Origin: Chrysopilus asiliformis
Lineage: Eukaryota; Arthropoda; Insecta; Diptera; Rhagionidae
Assembly (NCBI GenBank): GCA_964034945.1
Contig: OZ035962.1
Location: forward strand, 90,441,650-90,505,649
DNA length: 64,000 nucleotides
Direction of reading: 5' to 3'
Below are positions 30,631 to 44,200 of the stretch, one piece after another. The position numbers were made by a program, and so were the translations under genes. Within the stretch, counting starts at the first letter, position 1. Each line of letters opens with the position of its first letter. The notes beneath the pieces were generated by a model. That model was given only the letters and a program-made list of their open reading frames with translations. It had not been told where the DNA came from and searched no databases.

Positions 30631-31994
30631 AAACTTTTAATTAGGCAATAAAATTTCTGTTGTCCTAACTTAACATCCCTTGCTACGTGGGCGTGATTGT
30701 GGGGGAATGAAAGAACACGTTGGTTTTCCCATTATATCAGTCCGAAATTGAATCAGGTTTTCAATTAAATATGCAGAAGGTGTGAGCGCCATCGAACAAT
30801 GATACATTACGATGAACGATTCAAATTAATTACACAAATACGACAATTGGTAGATGGCGGTTGATGGTGAAGACTTTTAAGGGAATTATACATTAAATGG
30901 AAACACTGCTAGCAAAGGAATTTCGACGTGGCGGCGGGTTTTTTTTTTAAAAAACCATCAAACAAATGCCATTGAATCAATTGATTTAATGCTTCTTTTA
31001 CTATGATTTTCGGGTGTGTGTTGGTAGGGTAATCATCTGATTATGTAATTTTTGATCTTCCAAATGGATATAGAACGCCGAACCACACTCACTTTTTGCC
31101 ATTTTTGTACGGCAGTATACAAAAGCCACTGTCTGGATGAACGGGAAAAGGGTAGGAATATTAAAATGCTATACGCATTTTCCATGCAGGTCGGTTCATT
31201 TTAAAATGGCCAACCAAACGACACGTCCATGCCATTAAAAATTTCCAAAATTGAAATGAATCGCAATTGCCCTCAAATCAAATCTGCAACCGGCTTTTTT
31301 TTTGCCATCGGTAACGAATTCGTCATTATCCTTGTGTGATCCCTGAGCAAATTGACATATGGCTACGGTCGGCGTCGGGATTCACCGTCATCTACGGACA
31401 AGGGTTGGAGTTGATTGGAGATGCCTGGAAAATTGTTACTACTGCTGCTGCTGCTGGTCATCGCTTTGATCAGACGCGGTCGTTAGACCAGGTTATTTCC
31501 ATCATTTTCATACAATGACAACTAACCCTTTTGTCCCGTGGGATCGTGTGTCGGAATGCAGGATCCTATTGTATCACTTGATACGTAGAGCAATATGTGG
31601 TCAATAGAGTCGTACATATATGCATTAAAGAGCATATATTTTTATCGAGTTGCTGGTGTTTTTACTATTAAACCATTGAAATGCATAAGGATTTTTTTTA
31701 GCCGAGTACATAAAGATAAATGTTTGTCAATATTGTACGTAATTGACATGGCTGACAGTAATGCATTGCTATAAAATGGTAAAATACTAAAGTGAGTGTA
31801 ATTTCAGGACAATTTTTATTAATTACCCAATTATGTTTGCGGTAATTTGCAGTAAAATGGTTTCTCTGTTCTGTGGTCTAGTCACACGTAAACCGATTAT
31901 GGTAGTTTTTGGGCAGAAAATTCAATGTTTTGGACAAAAGTGATGTTTAGATGATAATTTATGTTATTATTAGGTTAGCCGAGGTCTTTGTTTA
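30631..31994. other. Intergenic, no gene recognised
   Basis: Unique-looking sequence with a short (GCT)4-5 run near 31443 and only small open frames. No feature supported. Confidence 0.45.
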
Positions 31995-32400
31995 GACAAT
32001 ATAGATTTTTTTTACTCTTTTCGATATATCGTATCATCGGACACAAAAATGAATTACACCAGGGTGTCCTTTTTAACAAAAAATTCTGATTTCCGCATGT
32101 CCGTCCATGTGTCTGTCTGTATGTTTGTCCGTGTGTGAACCCAATAACTTTCGAAAGGATTGAGCTAGAGACTTGAAATTTCATGTCTCTCAGATGCCAA
32201 GGCCAACTTCTTGAACGGGCAAATTCGGACCATTCTGCCCCGTTCCCCCATACAATCGAAACAGTATTTTGTAATTTTCTCGAAAACGGTGATTTATATT
32301 GACAAAATGTATTTATAATATGATTCTATATAACTTATTTGTACATCAAAATCCAGTTGGACCACTCCTGTTCTCCTCTTTTTTGCAAAATATTGAAGGG
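31995..32400 (+). repeat. Dispersed family F1 copy
   Basis: ATCGGACACAAAAATGAATT, CCGCATGTCCGTCCATG with a TGTC microsatellite, CTTTCGAAAGGATTGAGCTA, GACTTGAAATTTC and TTTTCTCGAAAACGGTG appear in family order. Here CAGGGTGTCC is uninterrupted where the 14530 copy has a miniature element. Confidence 0.7.
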
Positions 32401-34020
32401 GAGAAGTATAAAAAAAAAAAAACAGGGCGTAGTGGACGGGGTGGGGGGGATATTAAAAAATATTGTCAAAGGACTATTGCCACTTGGTTAAAACCGGATG
32501 AAAATTTCCTCGAGGGTTCAGGAAATAGCAAAAAAGGGGAAAGGACGATGAGAGGGGTGATTTTTCTTTATTTAGCTTTACTGAGTATAAGACAAAAAGT
32601 CACACTTTGCTGGGAGAGTGGAAAGTGAGGTTCTTCGGTATTCTGATGACGATACAATACTGCAATGAGAAAACCTAAAAAAAAGAGTCATGATGGGGAA
32701 GAGGGGGTCTGAAAAGTCTAAATTTTATGGACAATTGACGACATAAAGTTTTGTTAAATTAACAAAAATTGTCTTTTTGTATATTAAGCTAAAAATTTCT
32801 TCATCACAAAGCTTTAATGTATCTTAAATGGTTAAATAATTACTTGGTATTGCAATTTTGACATTATTCGACTCATGTACACAATTATGATGAAGTGAGA
32901 TACAAAATTAGCAGAACAGAAGAGTGCAATAATTTTAATTGCTACCAAATTACGGAATGGCTTTCCAGTGTTCTTATCGCTGACAATTGCAGAAACTCGA
33001 GACAATGAAATGGTGTGATAGTCTCATTTTGTATTATTGCGGTTGGCATGATGGAGGCTCCAAAGTGACGCTCATAATACTCCATAATAATGCAACATTG
33101 AAAAAGGAAACCATCCTCCATCATCATTCCGCGATGATGCCCCGAGGAGCAAAAGGAGACAATGATCAAGTTGTTCCGAGAAAAGTTTCCGGAGTCGGAT
33201 GTTGATGATGATGGAAATGAGCGAAGGAAACTACGGTCGCTGGATTACAAGTGGACTGGAAAGCAAATATAACTTTAGTTCATATTTCGAAAATAACAAT
33301 GGAAAATGTTAAATGCAAAACATAAAACATCTACAGATATCCACTTGCACAAATAGACAGACAGTTGCATATATTTGTGCTATTGTGATGAACGCATAAG
33401 TAGTTAAAATTCTTTGCTCAGTTGTACTAAGAAGCATCTGAAGTCATAATCAACTTCTTCAAGTGTCTTGTAAAGAAAAAAAATAATAATATGTTTTCCT
33501 TATGCTTGGAATATGATCTCGATAAGGAGAATTTTCATAAAAATAAAATGTTTCTTTTCAACTTATTTTGACTTTCTTTGCAATATTTTCCTTAAATATG
33601 TTTATTGTTAAAAAAGTTTTTATTGTTCTTGAATATTTATTAAAAAAGTTTTTCTCATTTTTGTATATTTGAATTTTTTTTACCTCTTCGTAATACAATT
33701 GCTCTGGTAACATAACATTAATATGAAATTAAGGGAAAATATGTAATAAATACAACGCTTAACCCATCATAAAATTTATTTTCAGTATTACTTCTCAAGT
33801 TTACTTGTGTGTCGCTTAAGCTGGTTTTAGGTGTTTTTTGGTTCACTTGTTAGTTCGGTTCTAATGTTGTAATCTATATTTCATCCACTTCAGCATATCC
33901 GATTGACTTAAAGCTTGGCATACTTACATACTTAAGTCCGATGACATTACATATGTGTAGGGGCATAAAAAAACATAAAAATAATTACAATTATTGCCAG
34001 AGGGGAATCATCAAATCCTA
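32401..34020. other. Intergenic, no gene recognised
   Basis: A fragment near 32480-32545 (GGTTCAGGAAATAGCAAAAA) resembles family F3 from 3-248. The remainder is AT-rich without bounded repeats or coding signatures. Confidence 0.4.
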
Positions 34021-34024
34021 TCCT

Positions 34025-34560
34025 ATCCTATAATATAATACGAGGAATGTCTGTCTGTCTGTATGTCTGCACAAACGATCTCGAAAACCCGCCTAACGAT
34101 TTTCACGAAACTTGGGGGTTAGGGATTTTCGGGGACAAGGAATCGATCTAGATAGGTCTCTTCTCTGAGAAAATTCCCCTCGATACCCCTCGCCTGGTAT
34201 CTTCGAATTGGGTGATCCGATCTTAATGCAACTTTACAGTATTACTAAGGGAGCTAAGGGCTTTCGATTTTTTCACTACTTTTTCCTCCCCTCGATACCC
34301 TTCGCCTGGTATCTTCCAACTGGGTAGTCCGATCTTAATGAAACTTTACAGTATTACTAAGGGGGCTAAGGGCTTTCGATTTTTTCACTACAAACCTGAC
34401 TTTTTCCTCCCCTCGATACCCCTCGCCTGGTGTCTCAAAATAGCGTTTCAAAAATCGGTGACAGCGATTACTCAATAACCACTCAACCGATTTCTATGAA
34501 ATTTTGTTATCGCGCGTTAGTTTTAGTTCTAGCTTTCTAGTTCGGGAATTTAAAAACTTT
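34025..34560 (+). repeat. Dispersed repeat with ~115-bp internal tandem units
   Basis: Starts near TATAATATAATACGAGGAAT, then CTGTCTGTCTGTATG and AACGATCTCGAAAACCCGCC. CCTCGATACCCYTCGCCTGG recurs at about 34179, 34291 and 34412, each followed by GATCTTAATG and CTTTACAGTATTACTAAGG in the first two. Ends with an ACCGATTTCTATGAAATTTT motif. Layout matches other head-motif/tandem/tail insect repeats such as 17471-20000. Confidence 0.65.
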
Positions 34561-34589
34561 GGAAAAGGGGAAAGAAATTAACAAAATTA

Positions 34590-34860
34590 TGGTTTGATAT
34601 TTACGAGAAACACAACTGTAAAAAATTGCAAGCCTCTAGCTCAATCCTTTCGAAAGTTATGGTGTTCACGGACAGACAGAGAGACAGACAGACGGACGAA
34701 TTGACAAAAGAAAATCTTTTGTCATACCGAAAGTGTAACTTCTTTAATGGACAGGCCCATGTAATAATTTTTTGGGCGTTGTGTACCGGAAAAAAAATGT
34801 ATCTCGCATTTATTTCTGATACACATCGCATAAGAATTTTTTTTTCTTTTTAGTACAGTT
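34590..34860 (-). repeat. F1 fragment followed by F4 foldback fragment
   Basis: TAGCTCAATCCTTTCGAAAG and GACAGACAGAGAGACAGACA belong to F1 (reverse). From about 34765 an F4 fragment follows: TAATAATTTTTTGGGCG, then TTATTTCTGATACACATCGC. Both lie immediately upstream of the lipase coding start. Confidence 0.6.
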
Positions 34861-34884
34861 AAAAAAAAATCCTTTTATATTTTA

Positions 34885-34974
34885 GTCTTATTTTATTTTT
34901 TTTTATTCTATTTTTTATTTTATTTTATTTTATTTTTTTTTATTTTATTTTATTGTATTTCATTTTATTTTCAG
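34885..34974 (+). repeat. (TTTTA)n tract ending in a splice acceptor
   Basis: Repeats of TTTTA/TTTTTATT run into CATTTTATTTTCAG, 15 nt before the lipase ATG. The T-rich array forms the polypyrimidine tract of a good acceptor (AG at 34973-34974), which implies an upstream non-coding first exon that I could not locate. Confidence 0.55.
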
Positions 34975-34989
34975 TAGAAGGGAAGAAAC

Positions 34990-35207
34990 ATGAAACAAAC
35001 ACAAATCCTGTTAATCCTGATGATATTTATATGTGGCCAGATGATAGTTTGTCAACGTTCAGATAATGTGATTAACCGAACACGTGGAAATATTCTTCGT
35101 AATTTGACAAGGACACATGAGTACGAGGATAACATTGTGACAAGTCGCCTTGATGCATCGTTCCCCATTCGAATGGTTTACCGGGGCGTTCGTGAGATGT
35201 ACATCAG
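34990..35207 (+). CDS. Lipase coding exon 1 (signal peptide)
   Basis: ATG at 34990 preceded by GAAAC. Codes residues 1-72 and two bases of Arg73; donor CAG|GTAAGA. Contains the signal peptide and a variable propeptide-like segment. Confidence 0.9.
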
Positions 35208-38200
35208 GTAAGAATGAATTTCCTGAGTACAATACGAAAATTCATCATAATCAATGCTAAAGGTTGGAATTTTCAATCCACAGCATTATAGTGAAACATA
35301 GTTAAGTGTTAAGGGATCTATTCTCGATTTTGTATGTTGTGTTTATTTAAGCCTATATAGTCTAGTCTGGCAAGGGTGTTTTATTTGAAACATTGCACTT
35401 GCTTACAAAGTTACAAAACCTGTACAGGATAAATGGATAAACATATAGGTTGTTGTAGGGATATTTACAGAATTCGGCGTGTAGGTGGCTTTTGTAATGG
35501 GAAACAATTTTAGGGGATTGGCTAATACCGTCTGTAGACAGCAAGTGATTATGGTAATAGTGTTCGAGAACATGCTACTAATGACATATTAAGAGAGAGA
35601 CAGAGAGATTTAAACTACATTCATGTTCATGTTAAACGGTATGCCCAACATGAAACTTTGTGGCCCGCTATGAAAGTGAGTGGGTGCTACTAAGGATGGT
35701 AATTACCCTACAAAATATCTGAATTCGAATGATTTTGGCTGAAATTACTATTTTACCATCATCACACCATAATATCGTTGATATGTCAGTGTAATGTTAC
35801 TCATTCCATTTTCAATTTTGCAACTGAATGAAGACATGTGAGAGCTATTTTATAGACGAATGGTATGGAGGGCGAGAGGGGGTATCTTATAGTTGCAAAT
35901 TAGAGTTGATAATTTACATTTAATTAATTTTAGAGTATTTGTTCTTGAAAGGAAATTTATTACTAGCTGCAACTGACAGAATTCTCGCTTAGAAATTCTC
36001 CTTTATTTCTTTAGCGACTTATATTCGCATGCATGGAAATTGACTTGGCTCTATTCTTATTTAAAGGAGATTATTGAAGCTTTCTGTATAAACAACTGGC
36101 AACTTTAAGTGATATTTTGTAATTTCAAAACTTTAAAATTTATTGTCTGAACATTAAATGACTTTTTTGATGTTTTATGTCAACGTGTTCGATACTGACA
36201 CTAAGGGTTGGTTGACCGTAAGTTTAATCGTTGTACCGGCGACTTATCCGGAGCGTCCAGGATTCAAGCTTGTATGAGTTCTTTTTTCTTTTTGAACGCC
36301 AGTTTGGTATGGATTTCTTCTCAATATTGTTCACCTAATGTACACTCAAAGCTTGTTAAAAATGCAAAATTTTAGATTTTTTTTGAAGAAGTTTCAGAAT
36401 TACAGTCCTTTGAAATCCTTCGAAAATCGCGATTTTCTTCTAAAATGCAATCATAACAAAAAAAGTTATTACTCAGGCGTTTTGAAATTTTGAATATCCA
36501 CTTTCCAGTCTCAATATGGACAGCCCCATAAAGTACGTTATGCTAATTTTCGCTTTTTCAAACTTTCCCCTCCTCCCTTCGTCACGTTTTTTCACTGTTT
36601 TGTATATGGAGTTTAGCAATATTGTCCCCGCAGACCCTCCATAGACCCGCCCCCTCCACAAACCGTCCTCCATTAAGATGTGCGACCTATTTTATTAACA
36701 GCCCCTTGGTAGTTTGTTTTAACACCAAATGAACGCCTTTTTTCACGAAATTTTCTATTTATTTTACAGAGTACTGTAGTTTTCCAAAAAAATATTATTT
36801 TTAAATCGGCTCTGCTTAATTGAAACTTTACTAAGATACAGCAAAACTACGTTTACACATTTTTTTTTCGGAGCCAGAGGACGGAATAAATCGGAAGACC
36901 AGGCATTAATGTTTTCACTTAACCTTAGACCCGTGTACTATAAAACTTCCATATATTGTGTACTTAAGCACTCAGATCTAATTCTAATAATAAATGTATG
37001 GCTTGTTTGTTTAAAAATCATAAAAATGTGGTTAATTCGTTAAACAAGTAAAAAATATAATGGGAAAATATAACCCCAAAAAATCGTTCTGGGCAGTCAG
37101 TGCCCAGTACACGGGTCTAGGGTTAAACGTCTTACAGCGCCCCCTTAAATTAACCAAAATGAAGGAACTTCATAATATTTTTTTTGGAATATAGTTCAAA
37201 ACATGGAAATTTCAGCATGTCATTAAAGATCTTTCTAGCATAGGTATGTGTGTGTTTCAGAAAGAAAAAAAAAACTCAAAAACGCATATTTTTCAGCCAT
37301 CACTATGGTGTTCTCCCTTAATCAAAACTTATACCATTTAAAATTTTACTCAAAAAAAAACTAAATTCCAAATATTCCTGACTTTAATTCTGTGGAAATT
37401 ATTTTAAGTAAGTCTGGAAACAGACAGAACAGAAGCTATATATAAGGTCAACATGAAAGGACAACACAATCGAAAATTGGAAATTGAATTAACGGAGAAA
37501 TATCCCAGTCAGGCTGCCTGCCACCTACCTTCCTGCCAGCTGAATAAATCAATTACCTTCTCCGGTTCTGTCACATTAAGTGGCACATCGAAAATCCAAA
37601 TATCCAACACAAATACCATCAACTAATTGTAGATGAAAGAGATCCTGGGTCGTCCTCTGTGAACTTATCTAGGACCAACATACAAGTATATACAACATTT
37701 GTTCATAGATAGAGATACTTTGATGCTCAAGTCCTTGTTTTAAATCCCATATAGTGTGAATGATCTGCAATTTCGGAACTTAAGCTAAATGAGATATCGA
37801 TACATTGGCATATCAGCACACTTTAGATAGGAAAATTATTGCTTAAGGGAATGGGGGGTTAAACAAGAACCGTCGAGGATTAGGATATTTAAGGCTAATT
37901 TATTTTTCATCTGGTAAAGAATTTTTGTTAAAAAATTAATAGGAAATATAATTTTTATCTTTTTTTTTGAATTTTTACAATTTTGACCCACTTCCACCCA
38001 TTAGATTGACTTTAAATTTTGCCTATGACAATACAATATTTTCACTACTTCATCCTTGTAAGGGTAAGGGAAGGTCCTGTAAGGATAACGTGATTAGCCT
38101 TCTCAAATTTTCCAAAAAAAAAAAAATCTTATCTGGGGGTTTTAGGGGTCGCTGAATCCGATTTGGGCATCAAGAAATCTGTAAGGATAACGGAAAATCC

Positions 38201-41200
38201 TGTAAGCATAACGTAATTATCTTTTTTCTCAAATTTGTAGCGTGCACTAATTTATATATGAGTTTAAAAAAAAAATGTTTGAATAAATTTAAATTTTTCT
38301 ACTGGCTATAAAAAAAGTCAATCATAGATCAGTATGCTTTTGAAATTTTATATTAGAAGGGATTTCTCATAAGAATTTTGACAGGACTTTTATTTCTAAA
38401 AATTTGATTTTCGGGTAAATTGATTTGATGAAAAATTTCTGATTGGCCGAGGGATTTTGTTTTTTTTTGAAAAAAGTCGAGAAAAAAGGAATGTTCGAGA
38501 GTTCGATTTTAGTCTTTGAAGAGTTTGGTTGGTGACTGGCAAAATTAGCCTGATTAATTAATTTTTTTTTTTGTGAATAATTTTATGAATTTTCTTTTAA
38601 ATTAATTTAAAAAAAAAAATAAGAATTGTGAAATTTAATAAGAATTGTGAATTGTGATGATAGTTAACTTTAAAATAACTTGAATAGAACTTGAATTGTG
38701 AAAATTACAATATTTTAATCGAACAAGATTTAAAAAAAAAAAAAAAAAAACTACGAATAATTTCAAGAAGGAAAGAATAGAAGAGGAAAATATTCAGCGA
38801 AAAAAAAGGAGTTTAATTGATTGCAGTTTTACCAGACCAAATCGTTGTTTAATTTTATTCAACACATTTAAAATTTTGAAGACATATTTAATCGCGAAGG
38901 ATCTTCGGAGCACCAAGAAAGCGGAGTACCAGAAAATCAAGAAAAATTAAAACTGCGCATTTCAACGGAGCATCAGAAAAGCGGAGCACCAAGAAGCACA
39001 AGAAAATTTAGGAAAATTTCAAGTATTTTTTTTTTTGTGGCCAAATTATTTTTTTTAGGAATTAAGAAGGTTTAGATAGGGTTTTTTTTTTTTAAAGAAA
39101 AGAAAGGAATTGTGAAATAAATTGTTAAAAGAGAAAATTCCTAAAATTTCTTTTGTTTTTTTTTGATTTTTTTTGTTTTTTTTTGAGTTGTCCTTATGAT
39201 TTTTTTTTTCAGGATTTTTGGGAAATCAGATTCATAAAGATATGCTTATTTTAGCTTAATTTAAGCGTGAGGGGGATAATGAGGGCGATGCAGGTGGTGT
39301 GATGAGAGGACATTGCAGATTTTGATCTGATTGAAGATGAGTACGGTATGGGAGAGTGCAGAAGGTGTTTGTTTGGCCCTACATATAAATTTTTTTTGTG
39401 TTTTTCCGAAACTTTTGCCACAATTAAAAACCCCCCCAACCCTGAGCTAAAGCCGGCGAAAAAGGGCATGTGGTCTGGCGGGTTTTGGAAATAAGCTCCG
39501 GCACCATGAGGTGTCCGTCACAAATTTTCCAGGAAAGATCCCATTTGGGGGTTTTTGGGGTGACTGAATCCGATTTTGATGTTAAGAAGTCGGTAAGGAT
39601 AATGGAAGGTCCTGTTAGGATAACCTGATTATCCTTTTCATTTCGGATTTCTTGTAATACTAATCAAACACAAAATGACTAGAGAAATATCAAATTAAAA
39701 AAAAATTAAAGAAAAGCTTTTATTTAGAAAAAGTGCACTAAAAGGAAAAAATAATTTTTTGGGCGCTTTGTATCAGAAATAAAAGCGAGACAAAAGTATA
39801 AAAAATGAAATAAAATAAATATTTATTTATTTCTGATACGCAACACCAAAAAATTATTAGCTTTTCAAATTCAAACCAGAATCTTTTATAAGATATCAAA
39901 GAATTCCCCAAATAATTATTTCTCGACTGTCCTCTAAAACTTTACTAAAGTTACCGGACATTCCGGTATCCACCTAGGTAGTTAAATCAGGAATATCCCA
40001 CTAAATTGACGGGACTAAAAACCAATTAATTTTGCAGATTAATCAGCGGGACTGGACAGCGTGAGCAAGGAGATTCACTACAGAAAAGGATACCCGATAA
40101 TGTTCCATTTCCGTGCAGCACAAAAGGATATCGCAGTAGGACAATACCAACTAGTGTCCATCAATTACGTCCAGGTAAGGTGTTTGCTTTTCAATTCAGC
40201 CAGGTTAGCCAGGATTCGAACAGGACGTTCACTGATGGTTGATAGTGGAATGGTGGTGGCCGTACATACACTCTACCAAATTAAACTATAAACCATCCCC
40301 CATGGTTAGCTGGATATCACTGAGGATAATGTGAATGAGAATGTTTTCATTGATTCGTGTAGAATATCGCTCCTGATAGTGCCTACTTATGAAATATCTA
40401 CCTTGATAAATGTAGATCTATAGATACACAAACATTTACACATTTGGTGAACGGAAGCGAACGATTCCAGGGCTATATAATTAATCAAAAATTACGGCCA
40501 TCATGAGTCCTGAATGTCATCCTGTGCTATATTTTGGTTCTACTATATTTACGCTATTCTGATCTAATCTAATCGTCGATATTCATGTATATTCGCTCAT
40601 ACAATGTTTAGGTGACATCGATATTATAGCTGCTATGGGAGATTCATTAACGAGCGCCACATCAGCTAATTCCAGGCAACTGTGGGAATTGCTGGTCGAG
40701 AATCGTGGCCTAGCGTGGTGTATCGGCGGTCAAGGTAATTGGCGGACACATCTGACACTTCCCAATATCCTGAAAGAGTTCAATCCGAAACTGTTTGGGT
40801 AAGTTGTGAAAGTTATTTGCATAAAAGGATCATTTCGGTATCAGAGGGAATTAATCATATCTACATCCCATCAATTTTGTCACTTTATCCGTGACATGGT
40901 ACCCAGCCTTAGGTATCCTTAGGTATAGACAAAATCTCAATATGAAAGTGTACTTGAGGCCATCCCGGACTATGTTATGTTTAGTCTGTATTTATGTTGA
41001 CACATTAATCTTTTGGAAATTCTCATCTTGAAAGTTTGTTGCTGTGTGACTTTCGAAATTGGAAGTCGGTTTCACTATGCATTGCGTACATATGATGATG
41101 AATGTTTGTGGACAACGATATCAGATAACCAGATCTTGGCAGTTCTGATACGTATGATTGGTGTCAAATTGATTTTAATTAAATTCCAACTATATCAAGT

Positions 41201-44200
41201 TCAGGATTCACCATCCGCACTTCCACTTTTACATGATAGTCTGAAATAAATCGAATGAATAGATACTATAGAAGATTCGCCCAAACTTAGAGATCGTTTC
41301 GATGCGATGAGGTTAGTTGATACATTTAATTATAGAAGCTTAACTATGGTTGGCTTATTGTAGATTTCTATGCTTTATAGGTTAACTTTTTGATCTATTC
41401 GGAGCGGTGGAATCGTGATTAAATTCTAATGAATTGCCATTTGCTATACAAGACACTAAGATTATATCAAAAGCCACCACATTTACTTAACTAAAATAAG
41501 TGAGAGAATACTTTTTCGCTTAAGCAAATTTCTGGTTTCAAATTAACACTTTTCGGATAAAAGTTTAGGGAAGTTAATAGAGTTATTTATCCTATCTGAA
41601 AGGGGATGAATTTATCGGTTTTGTAAATTTACCAATAAACTTTGATTTGGTCAAAAACCGAAACAATTTTAGTAATCAAAAAACATATTTTACTTAGAGG
41701 AATACATTTATAGTTATGTGTACGATTACCAGACTTTGAAAGCGAAATAGTGGGTTTTGGAGTAAAAAGAGTGACTTATGTACACTGACATTATTGATAT
41801 ATTAATAAAAAACAATATCAGTTTGTTATCAACACAAAACTTCCCTTTGCAATATTTAGTTTCGGAGAAAACATGTGAAAAATACTACATAATTTTCCAA
41901 ATATCTCGAAAACCTTCGAAGATACGTAAAAATCGTCACAGAAAAAAACTACACTTTGTAACTATTTTAGGATTTTGCTCAGAATAATCAGTGGCGCCAT
42001 AGCGGCGCCAACGGAGTTAGTGCACTGATAGCAAATGGCGCCAACCGAGTGCAAAGGGTTAAGAATATAACTAATCCGGTACGTATGGTAACACTCGGTA
42101 TAATAAATATGAATACCTGGGTATCAATAGTATATTACGCAACAAGGGGCGAAAGTCAACGATTTCAAGAGTGTGAAGTTAGCTGCACGAGCGAAACGAG
42201 GGCAGATATCACACGAGTGAAATCGTTGACTCGCTCCGAGTTGCGTATACAATTTTTCATAACAAATTCATTGAAAATATGACTTGAGATGCCATTTAAA
42301 CGCGCTTTTCGTATTGCAGAGTAATGCAAACGGGGGTTTGGGGGGAGAAGCCCCATATACGGGGTCCAGGGGCGGAGCCCCGGTCAGGGGGTTCGGGGGG
42401 CGAAGCCCCCTGACTTCAACAGAAGTAAATTTTAAAAGAAACAAAACAACTTTATTCTATAAATTCGTTTTATTACTAAGAAATGTTGGTCAAAACAGAT
42501 TTTAATTTTTAAATTTCTTTCCTTTGAAATAAAAAATCAACATAACAAAAAATGGAAATCGGTAATGCTCAACTAAATCACACGCAAAATACAATGTGAA
42601 ATGCAAAAGTGCTGATCAGCTGTTTCAGTTTTTCTCCCCACTGAAATGAAAAATCAACATAACAAAAAATGGAAATCGACAATGCGCAACTATTGTAAAT
42701 CACACTGCGCTCGTATAGCTAACTTCACTCGTTCAGTTTCATTCAAAAACGTCGCGAAAACACAGTTTCGGCCTGCTAATCGCACTTTCGCCCCTAGGGC
42801 CGAAAACGCAACTTTCGACCCGCTACGGAGGCATCGAAAGGCATATTTTCGATGCATGTGTTATGAAAAAATTATATTTAAATTTGTTACCTGGCAATGT
42901 GAAACAACCTTTCGGAGTAAAATAAATAATCTATCGATATAAAATACATACTTCAGAGAACGTTAATAATTTTTATGACGGTCTATTAAACTGCGAGACT
43001 GGAAAGCCAGCTTAATTAGAATTTTGCAGGTAGTTTTGCTGTTTGAACTATGATATATGTATTATTTGTACGTAAGGTTTCTCTCTGAGAGAAAATTTCA
43101 GAGCCAAACAAAACTAAAATCCACATCAAAAATACTTGCATGAGATTAAATTAGCAAATTAAAGCAGGAACTCAGCGCTGGGAGTTGATTCGGAAATACA
43201 TAGCACTGTCGGGATGGCTGAATAATCGGGATTGAGCTCAATCTGCTCCATCGAGGGACATCGGCCCAATTTGAGACCTACGTTTGTGGGGTTTCTAGTT
43301 AAACCTCCCTCCTAAACCAACCAATCAACCAAATGGCATACTATAATCGGTGGTTAAGAAAAACGGCAAATTCTAGCTTAAGTGGATAGCTCGAAAGGGG
43401 GTTTTCTATAGTCTTACTTGTAATTAAGCTGGACACAACACAAAAAGATTCAACTCGATATCACTAACGATATACAATTCAGCAGAGGAAGGGGTTTGAG
43501 AGGATAGGGCCGCAGGGGAAAGATATGTGAAAGCATAGATTAGAGAGTTACTATAGATAAGAAACGAGGAAGAATTTTTTTTCCTGAAGAAGAGTACTTT
43601 GCATCTGTTTCATTTGCTTCGTAAAGACATGAATTGCTTTTGTGTGAGAAATGGTGTAAAAAACTTTATTTTGGGATTTTTTTTTTGCTGTCCGCCGAGC
43701 ATTCCCTGCAATACATTGCACATAGTTTTTCGCGGACATTTTGCGTGCTATAAAAACATTAATAATAGTAAAATGGAAAACCTGTGCGCCTACGAATGAT
43801 TCCCATCGACGAATGTAAACAAAGCGCTGGCCCCGGATATGTTTGTGTTTGTGTCGTATGAGTCAATTGTGCATTCCAATTGAACGTGAAGGAGTGAAAA
43901 GGAGTTCCGATATCATCAGAAAATATTCCACTAGCGCAGCTATTTACTCTACGTAAGTATATGGGAAAATGCGTTTTCTTCTCATCTATAGTAACTCTCT
44001 AATCTATGGTGAAAGGTTCTTCCGGATGTTGTACTGAACACAACACAAAAAAGTCCAACTCGATATCTATAATGATGTAAAATCTAGCAGAGCAAGGGGT
44101 TCGAGGGGATAAGGCCGCAGGGGGAAGATATGTGAAAGGTTCTTCCGGATGTTGTACTGAACACAACACAAAAAAGTCCAACTCGATATCTGTAACGATG

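Noticed and set aside
43190..43310. Possible SINE head with GGGATGGCTGAATAATCGGG
   Set aside because: No convincing A and B boxes, tail or second copy.
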